A stretch of 64,000 nucleotides of DNA from Pseudomonas fluorescens (GTDB lineage Bacteria > Pseudomonadota > Gammaproteobacteria > Pseudomonadales > Pseudomonadaceae). The translations under genes and the position numbers were made by a program. This document shows, in pieces, positions 8,702-18,035 of this stretch; position 1 is the first letter of the stretch, and each line of letters starts with the position of its first letter. The stretch spans positions 124,001-188,000 of the forward strand of contig NZ_CABVGX010000001.1 in NCBI RefSeq assembly GCF_902497625.1, given 5' to 3'. The notes under the pieces are model-generated. The model saw only the letters and a list, made by a program, of their open reading frames with translations, ran no database searches and had not been told where the DNA came from.

Positions 8702-8737
8702 TGTACATAACCTGTACATTAGCAGGATCTTTGTACA
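8702..8737. promoter_or_regulatory. triple TGTACA boxes in crtE/idi2 gap
   Basis: TGTACA occurs at 8702-8707, 8713-8718 and 8732-8737. The first two are 11 bp apart, the repeat distance seen for DNA-binding domains of CarH/LitR, B12-dependent light-sensing MerR-family repressors of carotenoid genes (family knowledge). This is a candidate operator for both divergent transcripts. No CarH/LitR gene is in the window, so the regulator must be elsewhere if the idea is right. Confidence 0.55.
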
Positions 8738-8796
8738 ACACTACTCAATCAGCAGACCGCGTGCGGACTAAATTGATCCGAGTAAATGGAGCAGCC

Positions 8797-9852
8797 ATGA
8801 ATAAAAGCGACCTGAGTCGGCGCAAGGACGATCATCTGGATATTGTGTTGGGCCGACAGGGCGGCGCCCGTGGCGTAAGCAACGGCCTCGATGCTATTCG
8901 GTTCGAGCACTGCGCGCTGCCCGAACTGGACATGGCAGCGATTGATCTGCGCAGTGATTTGCTCGGTATTCCATTGCGTGCGCCGCTGTTGATCAGCTCC
9001 ATGACCGGCGGCGCCGAGCGCGCCACAGCGATCAATTGCCACCTGGCCGAGGCCGCGCAGGCGCTGGGGATTGCCATGGGTGTGGGCTCCCAACGGGTCG
9101 GGTTGCGAAGCGGTAACGATCAAGGCCTGACCCGCGAATTGCGGCGCCTGGCGCCGGATATCGCACTGCTGAGCAACATTGGCGCAGCACAATTGCTCGA
9201 AAAAGATGGCATGGATCTGGCTCGCCGCGCCGTTGACAATTTGCAAGCCAACGCGTTGATCATTCATCTGAACCCGCTGCAGGAGGCCGTTCAGGCCGAG
9301 GGCGACAAGAATTGGCATGGCGTGCTGGAGGCCATCCGCCGCACCGTCGACAGTGTCGGCGTGCCGGTGATCGTCAAGGAAGTCGGGGCCGGGCTGTCGG
9401 CTGAGGTTGCGTTGGCTTTGGTCCAGACCGGCGTGCGCGTAATTGACGTTGCCGGCTGCGGCGGTACGAGTTGGGCGGCGGTCGAGGCAGAACGTGCCGC
9501 GCTCCCTGCGGATCGAGAAGTGGCCATGGCTTTCGCCGACTGGGGTATTCCGACAGCGACCAGTCTGGCGATGGTCCGAAAAGTATTGCCAAATGTAACC
9601 CTGATTGCTTCTGGCGGCATTCGTAACGGTGTCGATGCGGCCAAAGCCATTCGGCTGGGCGCTGATCTGGTGGGTCAGGCGGCAGGTGTGCTGCACGACG
9701 CGACATTGTCCACGGCCGCGGTCATCGAGCATTTCGATATTTTTATTCGTCAGCTGCGGATTGCCTGTTTCTGCACCGGCTCGGCCGACCTCAAGGCGTT
9801 GCGTTGCGCGCGGTTACTGGCCCCTTCGAGCCAGGGTGATCTGCAGTCATGA
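8797..9852 (+). CDS. fni: type 2 isopentenyl-diphosphate isomerase (FMN)
   Basis: A 351-residue TIM-barrel flavoprotein that interconverts isopentenyl and dimethylallyl diphosphate, feeding CrtE. Family hallmarks are [11 protein letters not shown] at the N-terminus, [16 protein letters not shown], the catalytic-region motif VKEVGAGLS and the phosphate-binding [13 protein letters not shown] precedes the ATG; an upstream in-frame start at 8695 lies before the TGTACA boxes and has no ribosome site. It heads the idi2-crtX-crtY-crtI-crtB operon, overlapping crtX by 4 bp. Confidence 0.93.
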   Translation: MNKSDLSRRKDDHLDIVLGRQGGARGVSNGLDAIRFEHCALPELDMAAIDLRSDLLGIPLRAPLLISSMTGGAERATAINCHLAEAAQALGIAMGVGSQRVGLRSGNDQGLTRELRRLAPDIALLSNIGAAQLLEKDGMDLARRAVDNLQANALIIHLNPLQEAVQAEGDKNWHGVLEAIRRTVDSVGVPVIVKEVGAGLSAEVALALVQTGVRVIDVAGCGGTSWAAVEAERAALPADREVAMAFADWGIPTATSLAMVRKVLPNVTLIASGGIRNGVDAAKAIRLGADLVGQAAGVLHDATLSTAAVIEHFDIFIRQLRIACFCTGSADLKALRCARLLAPSSQGDLQS

Positions 9853-11123
9853 GTCATTTTGCAGTGATTGCCCCCGGTTTCTATAGTCACTTCCAGGCGC
9901 TTCAGGCGCTGAGCGGGGAGTTGCTCGATCGTGGGCACCGTGTCACTTTTTTCCAGCAGGCTGATACGCGTCACTGGTTGACCGATCCGCGTATCGGCTT
10001 CCGCGCGCTTGGCGCCGGCAGTCATCCGCCCGGCAGTCTCGAACGCCAATTGCGCCGCGCGGCGAGTCCGGGCGGTCCGTTGGGATTGCGCCGGGTAATC
10101 CGCGACCTGTGTGACAGCACGGCAATGCTCTGTGCCGAGTTGCCCGCGGCGTTGGCAGGTGAGGGCATCGACGCGCTGCTCTGCGATCAGATGGAAGCGG
10201 CCGGTGGCCTGGTCGCCGAGGGGTTGGGACTGCCCTTTGTGTCTGTCGCCTGTGCATTGCCGATCAACCGTGAACCCGGGCTGCCGTTACCGGTCATGCC
10301 CTTCGCTTACGCCACCGACGAACGCAGCCAGCGTATGTACGACGGCAGCCGCCAGGTGCATGACTGGTTCATGCGACCGCTGCGCGACGTTTTGCATCGG
10401 GCGTCGCGACAACTGTCGATTTCGCCTCGCGACGGCTTGCATCAGTATTTGTCGCCGCTGGCGCAGATCAGCCAGACCACCGACAGCTTCGACTTCCCGC
10501 GCCAGCACCGGCCGGCGCATTTTCACGCCGTTGGACCCTTACGTGCCCCGTCTACCGAGAAGTCCGGCGACTGGCCCGTTGAGTCGGATCGGCCATTTGT
10601 ATTCGCCAGCCTGGGGACGATGCAGGGCGGACGGCTGAGCATGTTCAAACGGATTGCAAAAGCCTGCCAACGCCTCGACGCCCAGCTGTTGATCGCCCAT
10701 TGCGGCGCTTTGAACGGTACACAGGAAAAGATGTTGCAGCGCCACGGAGCGACCTGGGTGACTGACTTCGCGCCCCAGCAATGGGCGCTGCAACAGGCGG
10801 ATGCGGTCGTGACCCATGGCGGCTTGAACACGGTGATGGACGCGATCGTGGCGCGCACACCCATGCTGGTGATGCCCATCGCTTTCGATCAGCCGGGCGT
10901 CGCGGCGCGGGTCAGTTACAGCGGCGCTGGAGTCCGTTTGAATCGTCGAGCGGGTGCGTCGACCATCAGCCGTCATCTGCAAAGTCTGCTGACGCATCCG
11001 CCTGAGCCGCTTAACTGGCTGGCCGCCGATATTCAAAATGCCGGTGGCGTGACGCGCGCAGCCAATGTCGTCGAGGCGGCGGTCCGTAACGGGCAGCCTG
11101 TGTGGAGTGGGGAAGTGATATGA
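9849..11123 (+). CDS. crtX: zeaxanthin glucosyltransferase
   Basis: A 424-residue GT1-family glycosyltransferase. It transfers glucose from UDP-glucose to the hydroxyls of zeaxanthin, giving mono- and diglucosides. The C-terminal nucleotide-sugar domain shows [33 protein letters not shown] and [18 protein letters not shown]. The assignment rests on this fold plus its place between idi2 and crtY, as in Pantoea clusters. The start is an ATGA overlap with idi2 and it overlaps crtY the same way. Confidence 0.9.
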   Translation: MSHFAVIAPGFYSHFQALQALSGELLDRGHRVTFFQQADTRHWLTDPRIGFRALGAGSHPPGSLERQLRRAASPGGPLGLRRVIRDLCDSTAMLCAELPAALAGEGIDALLCDQMEAAGGLVAEGLGLPFVSVACALPINREPGLPLPVMPFAYATDERSQRMYDGSRQVHDWFMRPLRDVLHRASRQLSISPRDGLHQYLSPLAQISQTTDSFDFPRQHRPAHFHAVGPLRAPSTEKSGDWPVESDRPFVFASLGTMQGGRLSMFKRIAKACQRLDAQLLIAHCGALNGTQEKMLQRHGATWVTDFAPQQWALQQADAVVTHGGLNTVMDAIVARTPMLVMPIAFDQPGVAARVSYSGAGVRLNRRAGASTISRHLQSLLTHPPEPLNWLAADIQNAGGVTRAANVVEAAVRNGQPVWSGEVI

Positions 11124-12286
11124 GCCACGACTTGATTCTCGCCGGTGGCGGGCTGGCCAATGGACTGATTGCCTGGCGCCTCAAGCAAACCCGGCCCGAG
11201 TTGCGTGTGCTGTGCATTGAAGAACAGCCGAAACTGGGCGGCAACCACACCTGGTCTTTTCATCACGGCGACCTCAACGCCGAGCAGCATCAATGGATCA
11301 AGCCGCTGGTCGTTAAAACCTGGCCCAGCTATCACGTGCATTTCCCGGCACGTTCCCGGCACCTGAACAGCGGCTACGCCAGTATCACCTCCGAACGTTT
11401 TGCTGCAGTGATCGAACCGGCACTGGGCGCGGATCTGCGGACCGGCCAGCGTATCGCCAAAATAACCCCACGCAGCCTAGTGCTGGAAAACGCTGAAACC
11501 CTGGAAGCCGCTGCTGTTATTGACGGTCGCGGCGTGCAGGCAAGCGCGCAGATGGTGCTGGGCAAACAGGCCTTTCTCGGGCAATTACTGCGCCTGCACG
11601 CGCCCCACGGTTTGACGTCGCCGATCATCATGGACGCGCGTGTCGCGCAGGGCGACGGCTATCGGTTTGTCTACGTGTTGCCGTTCTCCGCCGACACCGT
11701 GCTCGTCGAAGACACCCATTATGTCGATCGCCAATTGCTGTCCCATGAGCAGCTGCGCCAGCACATCGCCGACTATGTGCGTCAGCAGGGCTGGTCCGTC
11801 GCTGCCTGTTTGCGCGAGGAGCAGGGCGTTTTGCCGATCACGTTAGCGGGGGATTTCGAGGCGTTCTGGGATGAGGCTCAGGGGCAGCCGCGCTCGGGGT
11901 TGCGCGCCGGACTATTCCACTGCACCACGGGTTATTCGTTGCCGCACGCGGTGCGGCTGGCGGACTGGATCGCAACCCAGCAATCATTCGATGCCGAGGC
12001 TCTCGCCAGGGGCATGCGTGAACGTGCCCGGCAGCAATGGCAGCGTCAGGGCTTCTATCGGTTGCTCAATCGCATGCTGTTTCTGGCTGGGCGCCCCCAG
12101 GATCGCTGGCAAGTCATGCAGCGTTTCTACGGCTTGTCCGAAGGGCTGATCGAACGTTTTTATGCGGGCGACAGTTCAGTGCGCGACAAACTTCGAGTGC
12201 TCACAGGTAAACCACCGGTTCCGGTCGGTGAAGCCATGCACGCCGCCTTCCGGCTTCGGCCCCGGCATTATGAGAATTTCCGATGA
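11120..12286 (+). CDS. crtY: lycopene beta-cyclase
   Basis: A 388-residue flavoprotein that cyclises both ends of lycopene to beta-carotene. It opens with the dinucleotide-binding motif LILAGGGLANGLIAWRLK, followed by LGGNHTWSFH, both typical of bacterial CrtY. The start is set at the ATG that overlaps the crtX stop (ATGA); a GTG six codons upstream is less likely. Length matches the family, so it appears intact. Confidence 0.93.
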   Translation: MSHDLILAGGGLANGLIAWRLKQTRPELRVLCIEEQPKLGGNHTWSFHHGDLNAEQHQWIKPLVVKTWPSYHVHFPARSRHLNSGYASITSERFAAVIEPALGADLRTGQRIAKITPRSLVLENAETLEAAAVIDGRGVQASAQMVLGKQAFLGQLLRLHAPHGLTSPIIMDARVAQGDGYRFVYVLPFSADTVLVEDTHYVDRQLLSHEQLRQHIADYVRQQGWSVAACLREEQGVLPITLAGDFEAFWDEAQGQPRSGLRAGLFHCTTGYSLPHAVRLADWIATQQSFDAEALARGMRERARQQWQRQGFYRLLNRMLFLAGRPQDRWQVMQRFYGLSEGLIERFYAGDSSVRDKLRVLTGKPPVPVGEAMHAAFRLRPRHYENFR

Positions 12287-13773
12287 CTGAGCAAAAGACT
12301 GCAATCGTGATTGGCGCCGGTTTTGGTGGCCTGGCACTGGCGATCCGTCTGCAGGCTGCCGGTGTGCAGACCACGCTGCTGGAGAAGCGCGACAAACCCG
12401 GTGGCCGCGCTTACGTTTATCACGATGAGGGATTCACGTTCGACGCCGGTCCTACGGTTATCACCGATCCGAGCGCCATAGAAGAACTGTTCAGCGCGGC
12501 GGGCAAATCGATCAAGGATTACGTCGAGTTGCTGCCCGTTTCACCGTTTTATCGACTGTGCTGGGAAGATGGCACGTCGTTCGATTACGGCAACGACCAG
12601 GCTTCACTGGACCGCCAGATCCAAGCACTCAATCCCAATGATGTCGCCGGCTATCAGCGTTTTCTGGCGTATTCGAAAGCGGTGTTTCAGGAAGGTTATC
12701 TGAAGCTGGGTGCCGTGCCGTTCCTGTCCTTTCGCGACATGGTCCAGGCCGGCCCGCAACTGGCCAGACTGCAAGCCTGGCGCAGTGTGTATTCAATGGT
12801 GTCGCAGTTCATCGAGGACGACAAATTGCGCCAGGCGTTTTCCTTCCATTCGCTGCTGGTGGGAGGCAATCCGTTTGCAACCTCGTCGATCTACACCCTC
12901 ATCCATGCGCTGGAGCGCGAGTGGGGCGTGTGGTTTCCCAAAGGCGGCACCGGCGCGCTGGTGCAGGGCCTGGTCAAGCTGTTCGAGGATATCGGTGGGC
13001 AGGTCGAACTGAACGCCGATGTGGCGAAAATCGAAGTCAGCGACAGCCGCGCCACCGGGGTGCGCTTGCAGGATGGTCGCCACTTTCAGGCGGACAGTGT
13101 CGCCTCGAATGCCGATGTCATCCACACGTACGCGACGCTGCTGGGTGAGCATCCGCGAGGGCAAAAAGAGAGTGCCCGGTTGAAGGGCAAACGCTTCAGC
13201 AACTCGCTGTTCGTCATCCACTTCGGGCTCAAGCGGCCGCAACCGCAGCTGCAACATCACACCGTCTGCTTCGGCCCGCGCTATCGCGAGTTGATCAGCG
13301 AGATTTTCCAGGGCGAGGCGCTGGCCGAAGATTTTTCACTGTACCTGCATGCGCCGTGCATCACCGATCCAAGCCTGGCGCCCCCGGGCTGCTCCAGCCA
13401 TTATGTGCTGTCGCCGGTGCCGCATCTGGGCAACGCGGCGATCGACTGGGAAGTGGAAGGGCCGCGCTACCGCGAACGGATTTTCGACTACCTGGAAAAG
13501 CACTACATGCCCGGCTTGCGTGAAGACCTGGTCACCTGCCGCATCTTCACGCCCAACGATTTTCGCGACGAGTTGAACGCGCATCTCGGTTCGGCGTTCT
13601 CGCTGGAACCGATCCTGCGGCAAAGCGCCTGGTTCCGTCCGCACAACCGCGACGCGAGCCTGGGCAACGTCTACCTGGTGGGTGCGGGCACGCATCCCGG
13701 CGCCGGCGTGCCGGGGGTGATCGGCTCCGCCAAGGCGACCGCTGGCCTGATGCTCGGAGACTTGCAGCGATGA
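12283..13773 (+). CDS. crtI: phytoene desaturase (lycopene-forming type)
   Basis: A 496-residue FAD-dependent desaturase that converts phytoene to lycopene. The N-terminal FAD site is VIGAGFGGLALAIRLQAAG, followed by GGRAYVYHDEGFTFDAGPTV. The C-terminal signature region reads LVGAGTHPGAGVPGVIGSAKA. Length is normal for four-step CrtI. The start overlaps crtY by 4 bp and the end overlaps crtB by 4 bp. Confidence 0.95.
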   Translation: MTEQKTAIVIGAGFGGLALAIRLQAAGVQTTLLEKRDKPGGRAYVYHDEGFTFDAGPTVITDPSAIEELFSAAGKSIKDYVELLPVSPFYRLCWEDGTSFDYGNDQASLDRQIQALNPNDVAGYQRFLAYSKAVFQEGYLKLGAVPFLSFRDMVQAGPQLARLQAWRSVYSMVSQFIEDDKLRQAFSFHSLLVGGNPFATSSIYTLIHALEREWGVWFPKGGTGALVQGLVKLFEDIGGQVELNADVAKIEVSDSRATGVRLQDGRHFQADSVASNADVIHTYATLLGEHPRGQKESARLKGKRFSNSLFVIHFGLKRPQPQLQHHTVCFGPRYRELISEIFQGEALAEDFSLYLHAPCITDPSLAPPGCSSHYVLSPVPHLGNAAIDWEVEGPRYRERIFDYLEKHYMPGLREDLVTCRIFTPNDFRDELNAHLGSAFSLEPILRQSAWFRPHNRDASLGNVYLVGAGTHPGAGVPGVIGSAKATAGLMLGDLQR

Positions 13774-14759
13774 GCGATCAGCACACGCTTCTGGACCACG
13801 CCACACAAAGCATCACCGTCGGCTCGAAGAGCTTTGCAGCGGCATCACGCTTGTTTGATCCCCACACCCGGCGCAGTGCGGTAATGCTCTACGCATGGTG
13901 CCGTCATTGTGATGACGTGATCGATGGCCAGGAGGCCGGCCACTCGGCGACAGTACTGGATGCCGGGCTGGCGCAGCAGCGCCTGGATGATCTGGTGGCA
14001 CAGACCCAGGACGTGTACGCCAGTCGTCCGGTGTCGGCGCCGGCCTTTGCCGCGTTCAAAGAAGTGGTCGAGCGTCACGGCATCCGTCAGGCCTATGCGA
14101 TGGATCATCTCGCCGGCTTTGCGATGGATGTGCATCAGCGCGAATACCTCAGCATCGAAGACACGCTGGAGTATTGCTACCACGTGGCTGGCGTGGTGGG
14201 GTTGATGATGGCGCAAGTGATGAACGTCAAAGACGAGCCCACGCTGGACCGTGCTTGCGACCTGGGCATTGCATTCCAGCTGACCAACATTGCCCGCGAT
14301 ATTATTGAAGATGCGGGCGTAGGCCGCTGTTATTTGCCCGCCGACTGGCTGGTAGAACTGGGGATACCGCGCGAGCGCCTGGCCGAGCCGCAATATCGTC
14401 AAGGCGTGGCCGTGCTGGCGCAACGTCTGGTGGCACTGGCCGAACCCTTTTACGCCAGCGCCGAGGCTGGCATGGCGTCGCTCAGCGGGCGTTCGGCGTG
14501 GGCGGTTGCCACGGCGGGCGGGGTTTATCGCGAGATCGGCGTCAAGGTCAACGCCGCCGGGGCAGGGGCTTGGGACGTGCGGATCTCGACCTCGAAGCTG
14601 GATAAATTGCGCCTGATCAGTCTGGGTGCCTGGCGCGCATTCACTCGCCGCGCGAAGCAGTGGCCGCCGCGTCCGGCGACGCTGTGGCAACGTCCTCGTC
14701 ACTCTTGTGAAGCGGCCCCGCGTGCAGCTTGCGCAGCTGTGCACGAAGGCGCGCGGTAG
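13770..14759 (+). CDS. crtB: phytoene synthase
   Basis: A 329-residue synthase that joins two geranylgeranyl diphosphates into phytoene. Both Asp-rich motifs are present: YAWCRHCDDVID and QLTNIARDIIEDAGVGRCYLP (residues about 170-190). Known CrtB proteins end soon after the motif PPRPATLWQRP; here about 18 extra Ala/Arg-rich residues follow, encoded in DNA that is also the 3' end of crtZ on the other strand. The two genes overlap tail to tail by 119 bp. Confidence 0.93.
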   Translation: MSDQHTLLDHATQSITVGSKSFAAASRLFDPHTRRSAVMLYAWCRHCDDVIDGQEAGHSATVLDAGLAQQRLDDLVAQTQDVYASRPVSAPAFAAFKEVVERHGIRQAYAMDHLAGFAMDVHQREYLSIEDTLEYCYHVAGVVGLMMAQVMNVKDEPTLDRACDLGIAFQLTNIARDIIEDAGVGRCYLPADWLVELGIPRERLAEPQYRQGVAVLAQRLVALAEPFYASAEAGMASLSGRSAWAVATAGGVYREIGVKVNAAGAGAWDVRISTSKLDKLRLISLGAWRAFTRRAKQWPPRPATLWQRPRHSCEAAPRAACAAVHEGAR

Positions 14760-15177
14760 ACGGCGCAAACAGAAAGCCGAAGGACACGCAGCGGTCTTTG
14801 CCCGAGACCGCGTGGTGCATCAGGTGAGCCTGGTAGAGACGCTTCAGGTAGCCAGAGCGCGGCACGAATTTCAAAGGCCAGCGCTTGTGCACCAGACCGT
14901 CGTGGGCAAGAAAATACAGAAAGCCGTACGCCGTCATCCCTGCACCGATCCATTCCAGCGGGTGCATCCCCTGCGTGCCCAGCGCAATAAGCACAATGGC
15001 GAACGCGGCGAAAACCACCGCGTAAAGATCGTTTTTCTCGAACCAGCCGGTTCTGGGTTCGTGGTGGGAACGGTGCCAGCCCCAGCCAAAACCGTGCATC
15101 ACGTATTTATGGGCAAAAAAAGCGAACACTTCCATGCCGATCAGCGTGGTGAAGAAAACCAGTGCGTTGAACATCAT
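14641..15177 (-). CDS. crtZ: beta-carotene hydroxylase
   Basis: About 178 residues, an integral-membrane non-haem di-iron hydroxylase that makes zeaxanthin from beta-carotene. All four His clusters are present: HKYVMH, HRSHH, HDGLVH and HLMHH. The C-terminal 35 residues (Ala/Ser/Asp-rich) lie over the end of crtB on the other strand. I chose the ATG at 15177; a GTG three codons upstream (15186) is also possible. Its separate promoter in 15187-15308 has no TGTACA box, so it may not share the regulation of crtE and idi2. Confidence 0.92.
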   Translation of the reverse strand: MMFNALVFFTTLIGMEVFAFFAHKYVMHGFGWGWHRSHHEPRTGWFEKNDLYAVVFAAFAIVLIALGTQGMHPLEWIGAGMTAYGFLYFLAHDGLVHKRWPLKFVPRSGYLKRLYQAHLMHHAVSGKDRCVSFGFLFAPSTARLRAQLRKLHAGPLHKSDEDVATASPDAAATASRGE

Positions 15178-15272
15178 TGCGGCCACTCGATCGAAGTCTC
15201 TCGGTTGGACTCTACAGGATGCGCGATCGTTCTGAGCAATTGTCCGTTGCGATCCTGAGGTCGTCCGTCTAA

Positions 15273-15298
15273 TATACGTTTCATAGTCGTTTCGTATA
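15273..15298. promoter_or_regulatory. inverted repeat upstream of ParD-like gene
   Basis: TATACG at 15273-15278 and CGTATA at 15293-15298 form an inverted repeat just before the ParD-like start. It also contains two direct copies of CGTTTC. It could be an autoregulatory operator of the ParD-like protein, as is usual for antitoxins; this is inference. Confidence 0.35.
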
Positions 15299-15308
15299 GG
15301 TGTGTGTG

Positions 15309-15575
15309 ATGGGCATCGTCAAAATCTCCGAAGCAATGCACGACAATCTGCGCATTGCCGGCAATGCGCTAAGCCGTTCGATCAACGCTCAGGCCGAGCA
15401 CTGGATGCGTATTGGCATGCTGGCCGAACTGCACCCAGAGCTCAATCACCACGAGATCAGCCGATTGCTGATTCGCGCCGAGCTGGCGGGCGGTCTTGAT
15501 GTTGCGCAGTTGTGCGATGCCAGCGCGCTGCCGGCAACCGGGTCAGCCCGTGCCACAGTGGGGGCGCAAGCATGA
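15309..15575 (+). CDS. ParD-like antitoxin-family protein
   Basis: An 88-residue protein beginning MGIVKISEAMHDNLRIAG with a ribbon-helix-helix-like N-terminus (SRSINAQAEHWMRIGMLAEL). It matches the ParD-like family, annotated as type II antitoxins. No ParE toxin follows; the next gene, overlapping by 4 bp, is a methionine aminopeptidase. ATG at 15309 is chosen over the GTG nine bases upstream because AGG precedes it and homologues begin MGIVKIS. Confidence 0.7.
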   Translation: MGIVKISEAMHDNLRIAGNALSRSINAQAEHWMRIGMLAELHPELNHHEISRLLIRAELAGGLDVAQLCDASALPATGSARATVGAQA

Positions 15576-16378
15576 AGGCGAACGTCGTCATTCACAGTGC
15601 TGCACAAATCGCCCAATCCCGCGTCGCCGCCGCCCTGGCCGCTGAAGTGCTGGCGATGATCACGCCTCACGTCAAACCGGGCATCAGCACCAATGAACTG
15701 GACGCCCTGTGTCGCCAGTACATCGTCGACGTGCAGAAAGCCATCCCCGGCAACATCGGTTACCACGGCTATCCGAAAACCATTTGTGCCTCGGTCAATG
15801 AAATAGTCTGCCACGGCATTCCCTCGGATGAGCCGTTGAAGGAGGGCGACATCCTCAACATCGACATCGCTGTGCTCAAGAATGGCTGGTATGGCGACAC
15901 GAGCCGGATGTACCGGGTGGGTGAAGTGAGCGCCGAGGCACAGCGGCTTATCGACACCACTTATGAAGCCATGTGGGCAGGTATCCGTGTCGTGCGGCCC
16001 GGCGCGACGCTGGGCGATATCGGGCACGCCATTCAGCAAGTTGCCGAGAACGCCGGGTACAGTGTCGTGCGTGAATATTGCGGCCATGGTATCGGCAAGG
16101 TTTATCACGATGAACCGCAAATTCTCCATTACGGCTATCCGGGGCAGGGCCTGAAGTTGAAGAAGGGCATGATCTTCACCATCGAGCCGATGCTGAACGC
16201 CGGCAAGCGGCACGTGAAAACCCTGGCTGATCGCTGGACGGTGGTCACCAAGGATCAGTCCCTTTCCGCGCAGTGGGAGCACATGATCGCGGTGACGGAT
16301 GATGGCTTCGACGTGCTGACGCAGTGGCCTGAGGTGGCGGTTCAGGAGCAACCGGCCATCGAATCGGCACTGCCTTAG
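15572..16378 (+). CDS. map: type I methionine aminopeptidase (accessory copy)
   Basis: A 268-residue metalloprotease that removes N-terminal methionine. The pita-bread metal ligands are visible: the first Asp in ILNIDIAVLKNGWYGDTSRMY with a second Asp in GDTS, His in CGHGIGKVYHDEP, Glu in TIEPML and Glu in QWEHMI. The main Pseudomonas map gene is usually next to rpsB-tsf, so this copy beside a ParD-like gene is probably an extra isoform. The start is the ATGA overlap with the upstream gene, suggesting coupled translation. Confidence 0.9.
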   Translation: MKANVVIHSAAQIAQSRVAAALAAEVLAMITPHVKPGISTNELDALCRQYIVDVQKAIPGNIGYHGYPKTICASVNEIVCHGIPSDEPLKEGDILNIDIAVLKNGWYGDTSRMYRVGEVSAEAQRLIDTTYEAMWAGIRVVRPGATLGDIGHAIQQVAENAGYSVVREYCGHGIGKVYHDEPQILHYGYPGQGLKLKKGMIFTIEPMLNAGKRHVKTLADRWTVVTKDQSLSAQWEHMIAVTDDGFDVLTQWPEVAVQEQPAIESALP

Positions 16379-16404
16379 ACGAGTGCCGATACCTGAATAC
16401 CGTG

Positions 16405-16434
16405 AAAAAATCCCGTGGAAACGGGATTTTTTTT
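16405..16434. terminator. bidirectional rho-independent terminator
   Basis: Stem ATCCCGT / ACGGGAT with loop GGAA, flanked by A6 on the left and T8 on the right, between the convergent map and MFS genes. It works in both directions. Confidence 0.9.
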
Positions 16435-16439
16435 GGCCA

Positions 16440-17777
16440 TCAGACTACCGCGGGCTTTGCCGCTTGGGCGTCGCCTGCGGGAATGTCGTGCAGCGAAATT
16501 CGCGAGGTTTCCGGCAGCGCCAATCCACCGGCCAGCGCCAGCAACGCCACGGCGATCAGATAAAACGCCGGCGAGAGATTGCTGCCGGTGGCGCTGATCA
16601 ACCACGTTGCCACCAGTGGCGCGGTGCCGCCGAACAGCGTGTACGCCATGTTGTAGGTGATCGCCGACGCGGTGTAGCGCGTGCGCGTGGGAAAGGTCTC
16701 CGACAGCAGGGCAGCAGTGACCACGCCACACAGCACTGCGCCAATCGCCAGCAGCATGACGCCGACGATGGACGCTGCGAACGAGCCGGAACTGGCCATC
16801 AGGAACGATGGATACACCGCGACGATCAGCAGCGCGCACGCGGTCATCACGGTCATCCGCCGCCCGACCCGGTCCGAATACCACCCGGCCAGCGGGCAGA
16901 TCGCCGCAGCGAAAATCAGCGCGATCAGCGACACCAGCAACGCCGCAGCCCGGCTCAAACCGCCGGCCACTTGCAGGTACGTCGCGAAGTAAGTGGTGAA
17001 CATGTAAAACGACAAGGCGGTGAGCGAGACGAAGGCGCCCAGGCAGCAAATGGCTGCGCCATGGTTGCGCAGGGTGTCCTTGAGGGGTGAGTGCGCCACC
17101 GCGTGCTCTTGAGTGACGGCCTGGAATGCCGGGGTTTCATCGAGCTTCCAGCGCAAATAAAGGCCTACCAGCCCCAGCGGAGCGGCGATCAGAAACGGCA
17201 AGCGCCAGCCCCAGCTGCCCATCGCTTGCGCCGACAACGAGGCTTCCAGCGCATAAGCCACCACAGCCGCCGCTGCGAAGGCAGAAAAGGTCGACACGGG
17301 AATAAAACTGCCATACCAGGCCCGCTTGTCATTCGGTGCGTGCTCCATCAGATAGGCGCAGGCACCGGCGTATTCGCCGCCGGCAGAGAACCCTTGAGCG
17401 CAGCGGATCAGGGTCAGGAGAATCGGCGCCAGCACGCCAATGGCGGCGTAGGTGGGCAGCAAACCGATCAGAGTCGTCGCGCCAGCCATCAGCAAAATGG
17501 TCATGGCCAGCGTACGCTTGCGACCGATGCGATCGCCGAGCATGCCGAAGAAAATCCCCCCGAGCGGCCGAAAGGCAAACGCCACGGCAAACACCGCGAA
17601 GGTTTTCAGCAGGGCGACGCTGGCATCGCCGCTGGGGAAGAATTGCTGAGCGATGGTGGTCGCCAAAAAGCCATAAACGGCGAAATCGAACCACTCGACG
17701 AAGTTGCCAATGGCGGCTGCGACTATCACTTTTCTCAGCGTCTGCGGGCTGACTTGCTCTGTAGCGGCGCTGGTCAT
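16440..17777 (-). CDS. MFS transporter, metabolite:H+ symporter type
   Basis: A 445-residue, 12-helix transporter. The first helix region GNFVEWFDFAVYGFLAT and the loop GDRIGRKRTLAM are typical of the metabolite:H+ symporter subfamily (citrate, shikimate, alpha-ketoglutarate or proline/betaine carriers). The substrate is not decidable from sequence. GAGG lies before the ATG at 17777; the frame runs on to 17846 without a better start. Its upstream region is shared with the divergent Nramp gene. Confidence 0.8.
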   Translation of the reverse strand: MTSAATEQVSPQTLRKVIVAAAIGNFVEWFDFAVYGFLATTIAQQFFPSGDASVALLKTFAVFAVAFAFRPLGGIFFGMLGDRIGRKRTLAMTILLMAGATTLIGLLPTYAAIGVLAPILLTLIRCAQGFSAGGEYAGACAYLMEHAPNDKRAWYGSFIPVSTFSAFAAAAVVAYALEASLSAQAMGSWGWRLPFLIAAPLGLVGLYLRWKLDETPAFQAVTQEHAVAHSPLKDTLRNHGAAICCLGAFVSLTALSFYMFTTYFATYLQVAGGLSRAAALLVSLIALIFAAAICPLAGWYSDRVGRRMTVMTACALLIVAVYPSFLMASSGSFAASIVGVMLLAIGAVLCGVVTAALLSETFPTRTRYTASAITYNMAYTLFGGTAPLVATWLISATGSNLSPAFYLIAVALLALAGGLALPETSRISLHDIPAGDAQAAKPAVV

Positions 17778-17967
17778 GTTTAACCTCGGCGTTCTCATCA
17801 TTGGGCTTTCGAGTATCGAGGAAGCTGCTTGATCGACTCGGCTCAAAAGTGTCGCCTGCGTAGTCAGGACCGACGCGCAAAGGGCTGGATTGAAGGGGCG
17901 CGTCCACTTTCCGTGGCCTCCAGTCTGGCGAGAAATATTTTCTTACACTCTCCTTGCAAGAAAAGTT

Positions 17968-17981
17968 GTACGACGACGTAC
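17968..17981. promoter_or_regulatory. small palindrome upstream of Nramp gene
   Basis: GTACG, a 4-base spacer and CGTAC form a palindrome 55 bp before the Nramp start. It could be an operator for a GntR- or TetR-like protein. There is no direct support beyond symmetry. Confidence 0.3.
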
Positions 17982-18035
17982 CTCCATGTTCGACTGCGCC
18001 CGTTCTCACAAAAAAAATAATGGAGATACTCCTCT

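Noticed and set aside
8749..9732. 327-codon frame antisense to idi2
   Set aside because: It is a shadow of a high-GC gene whose forward product has all type 2 isomerase motifs.
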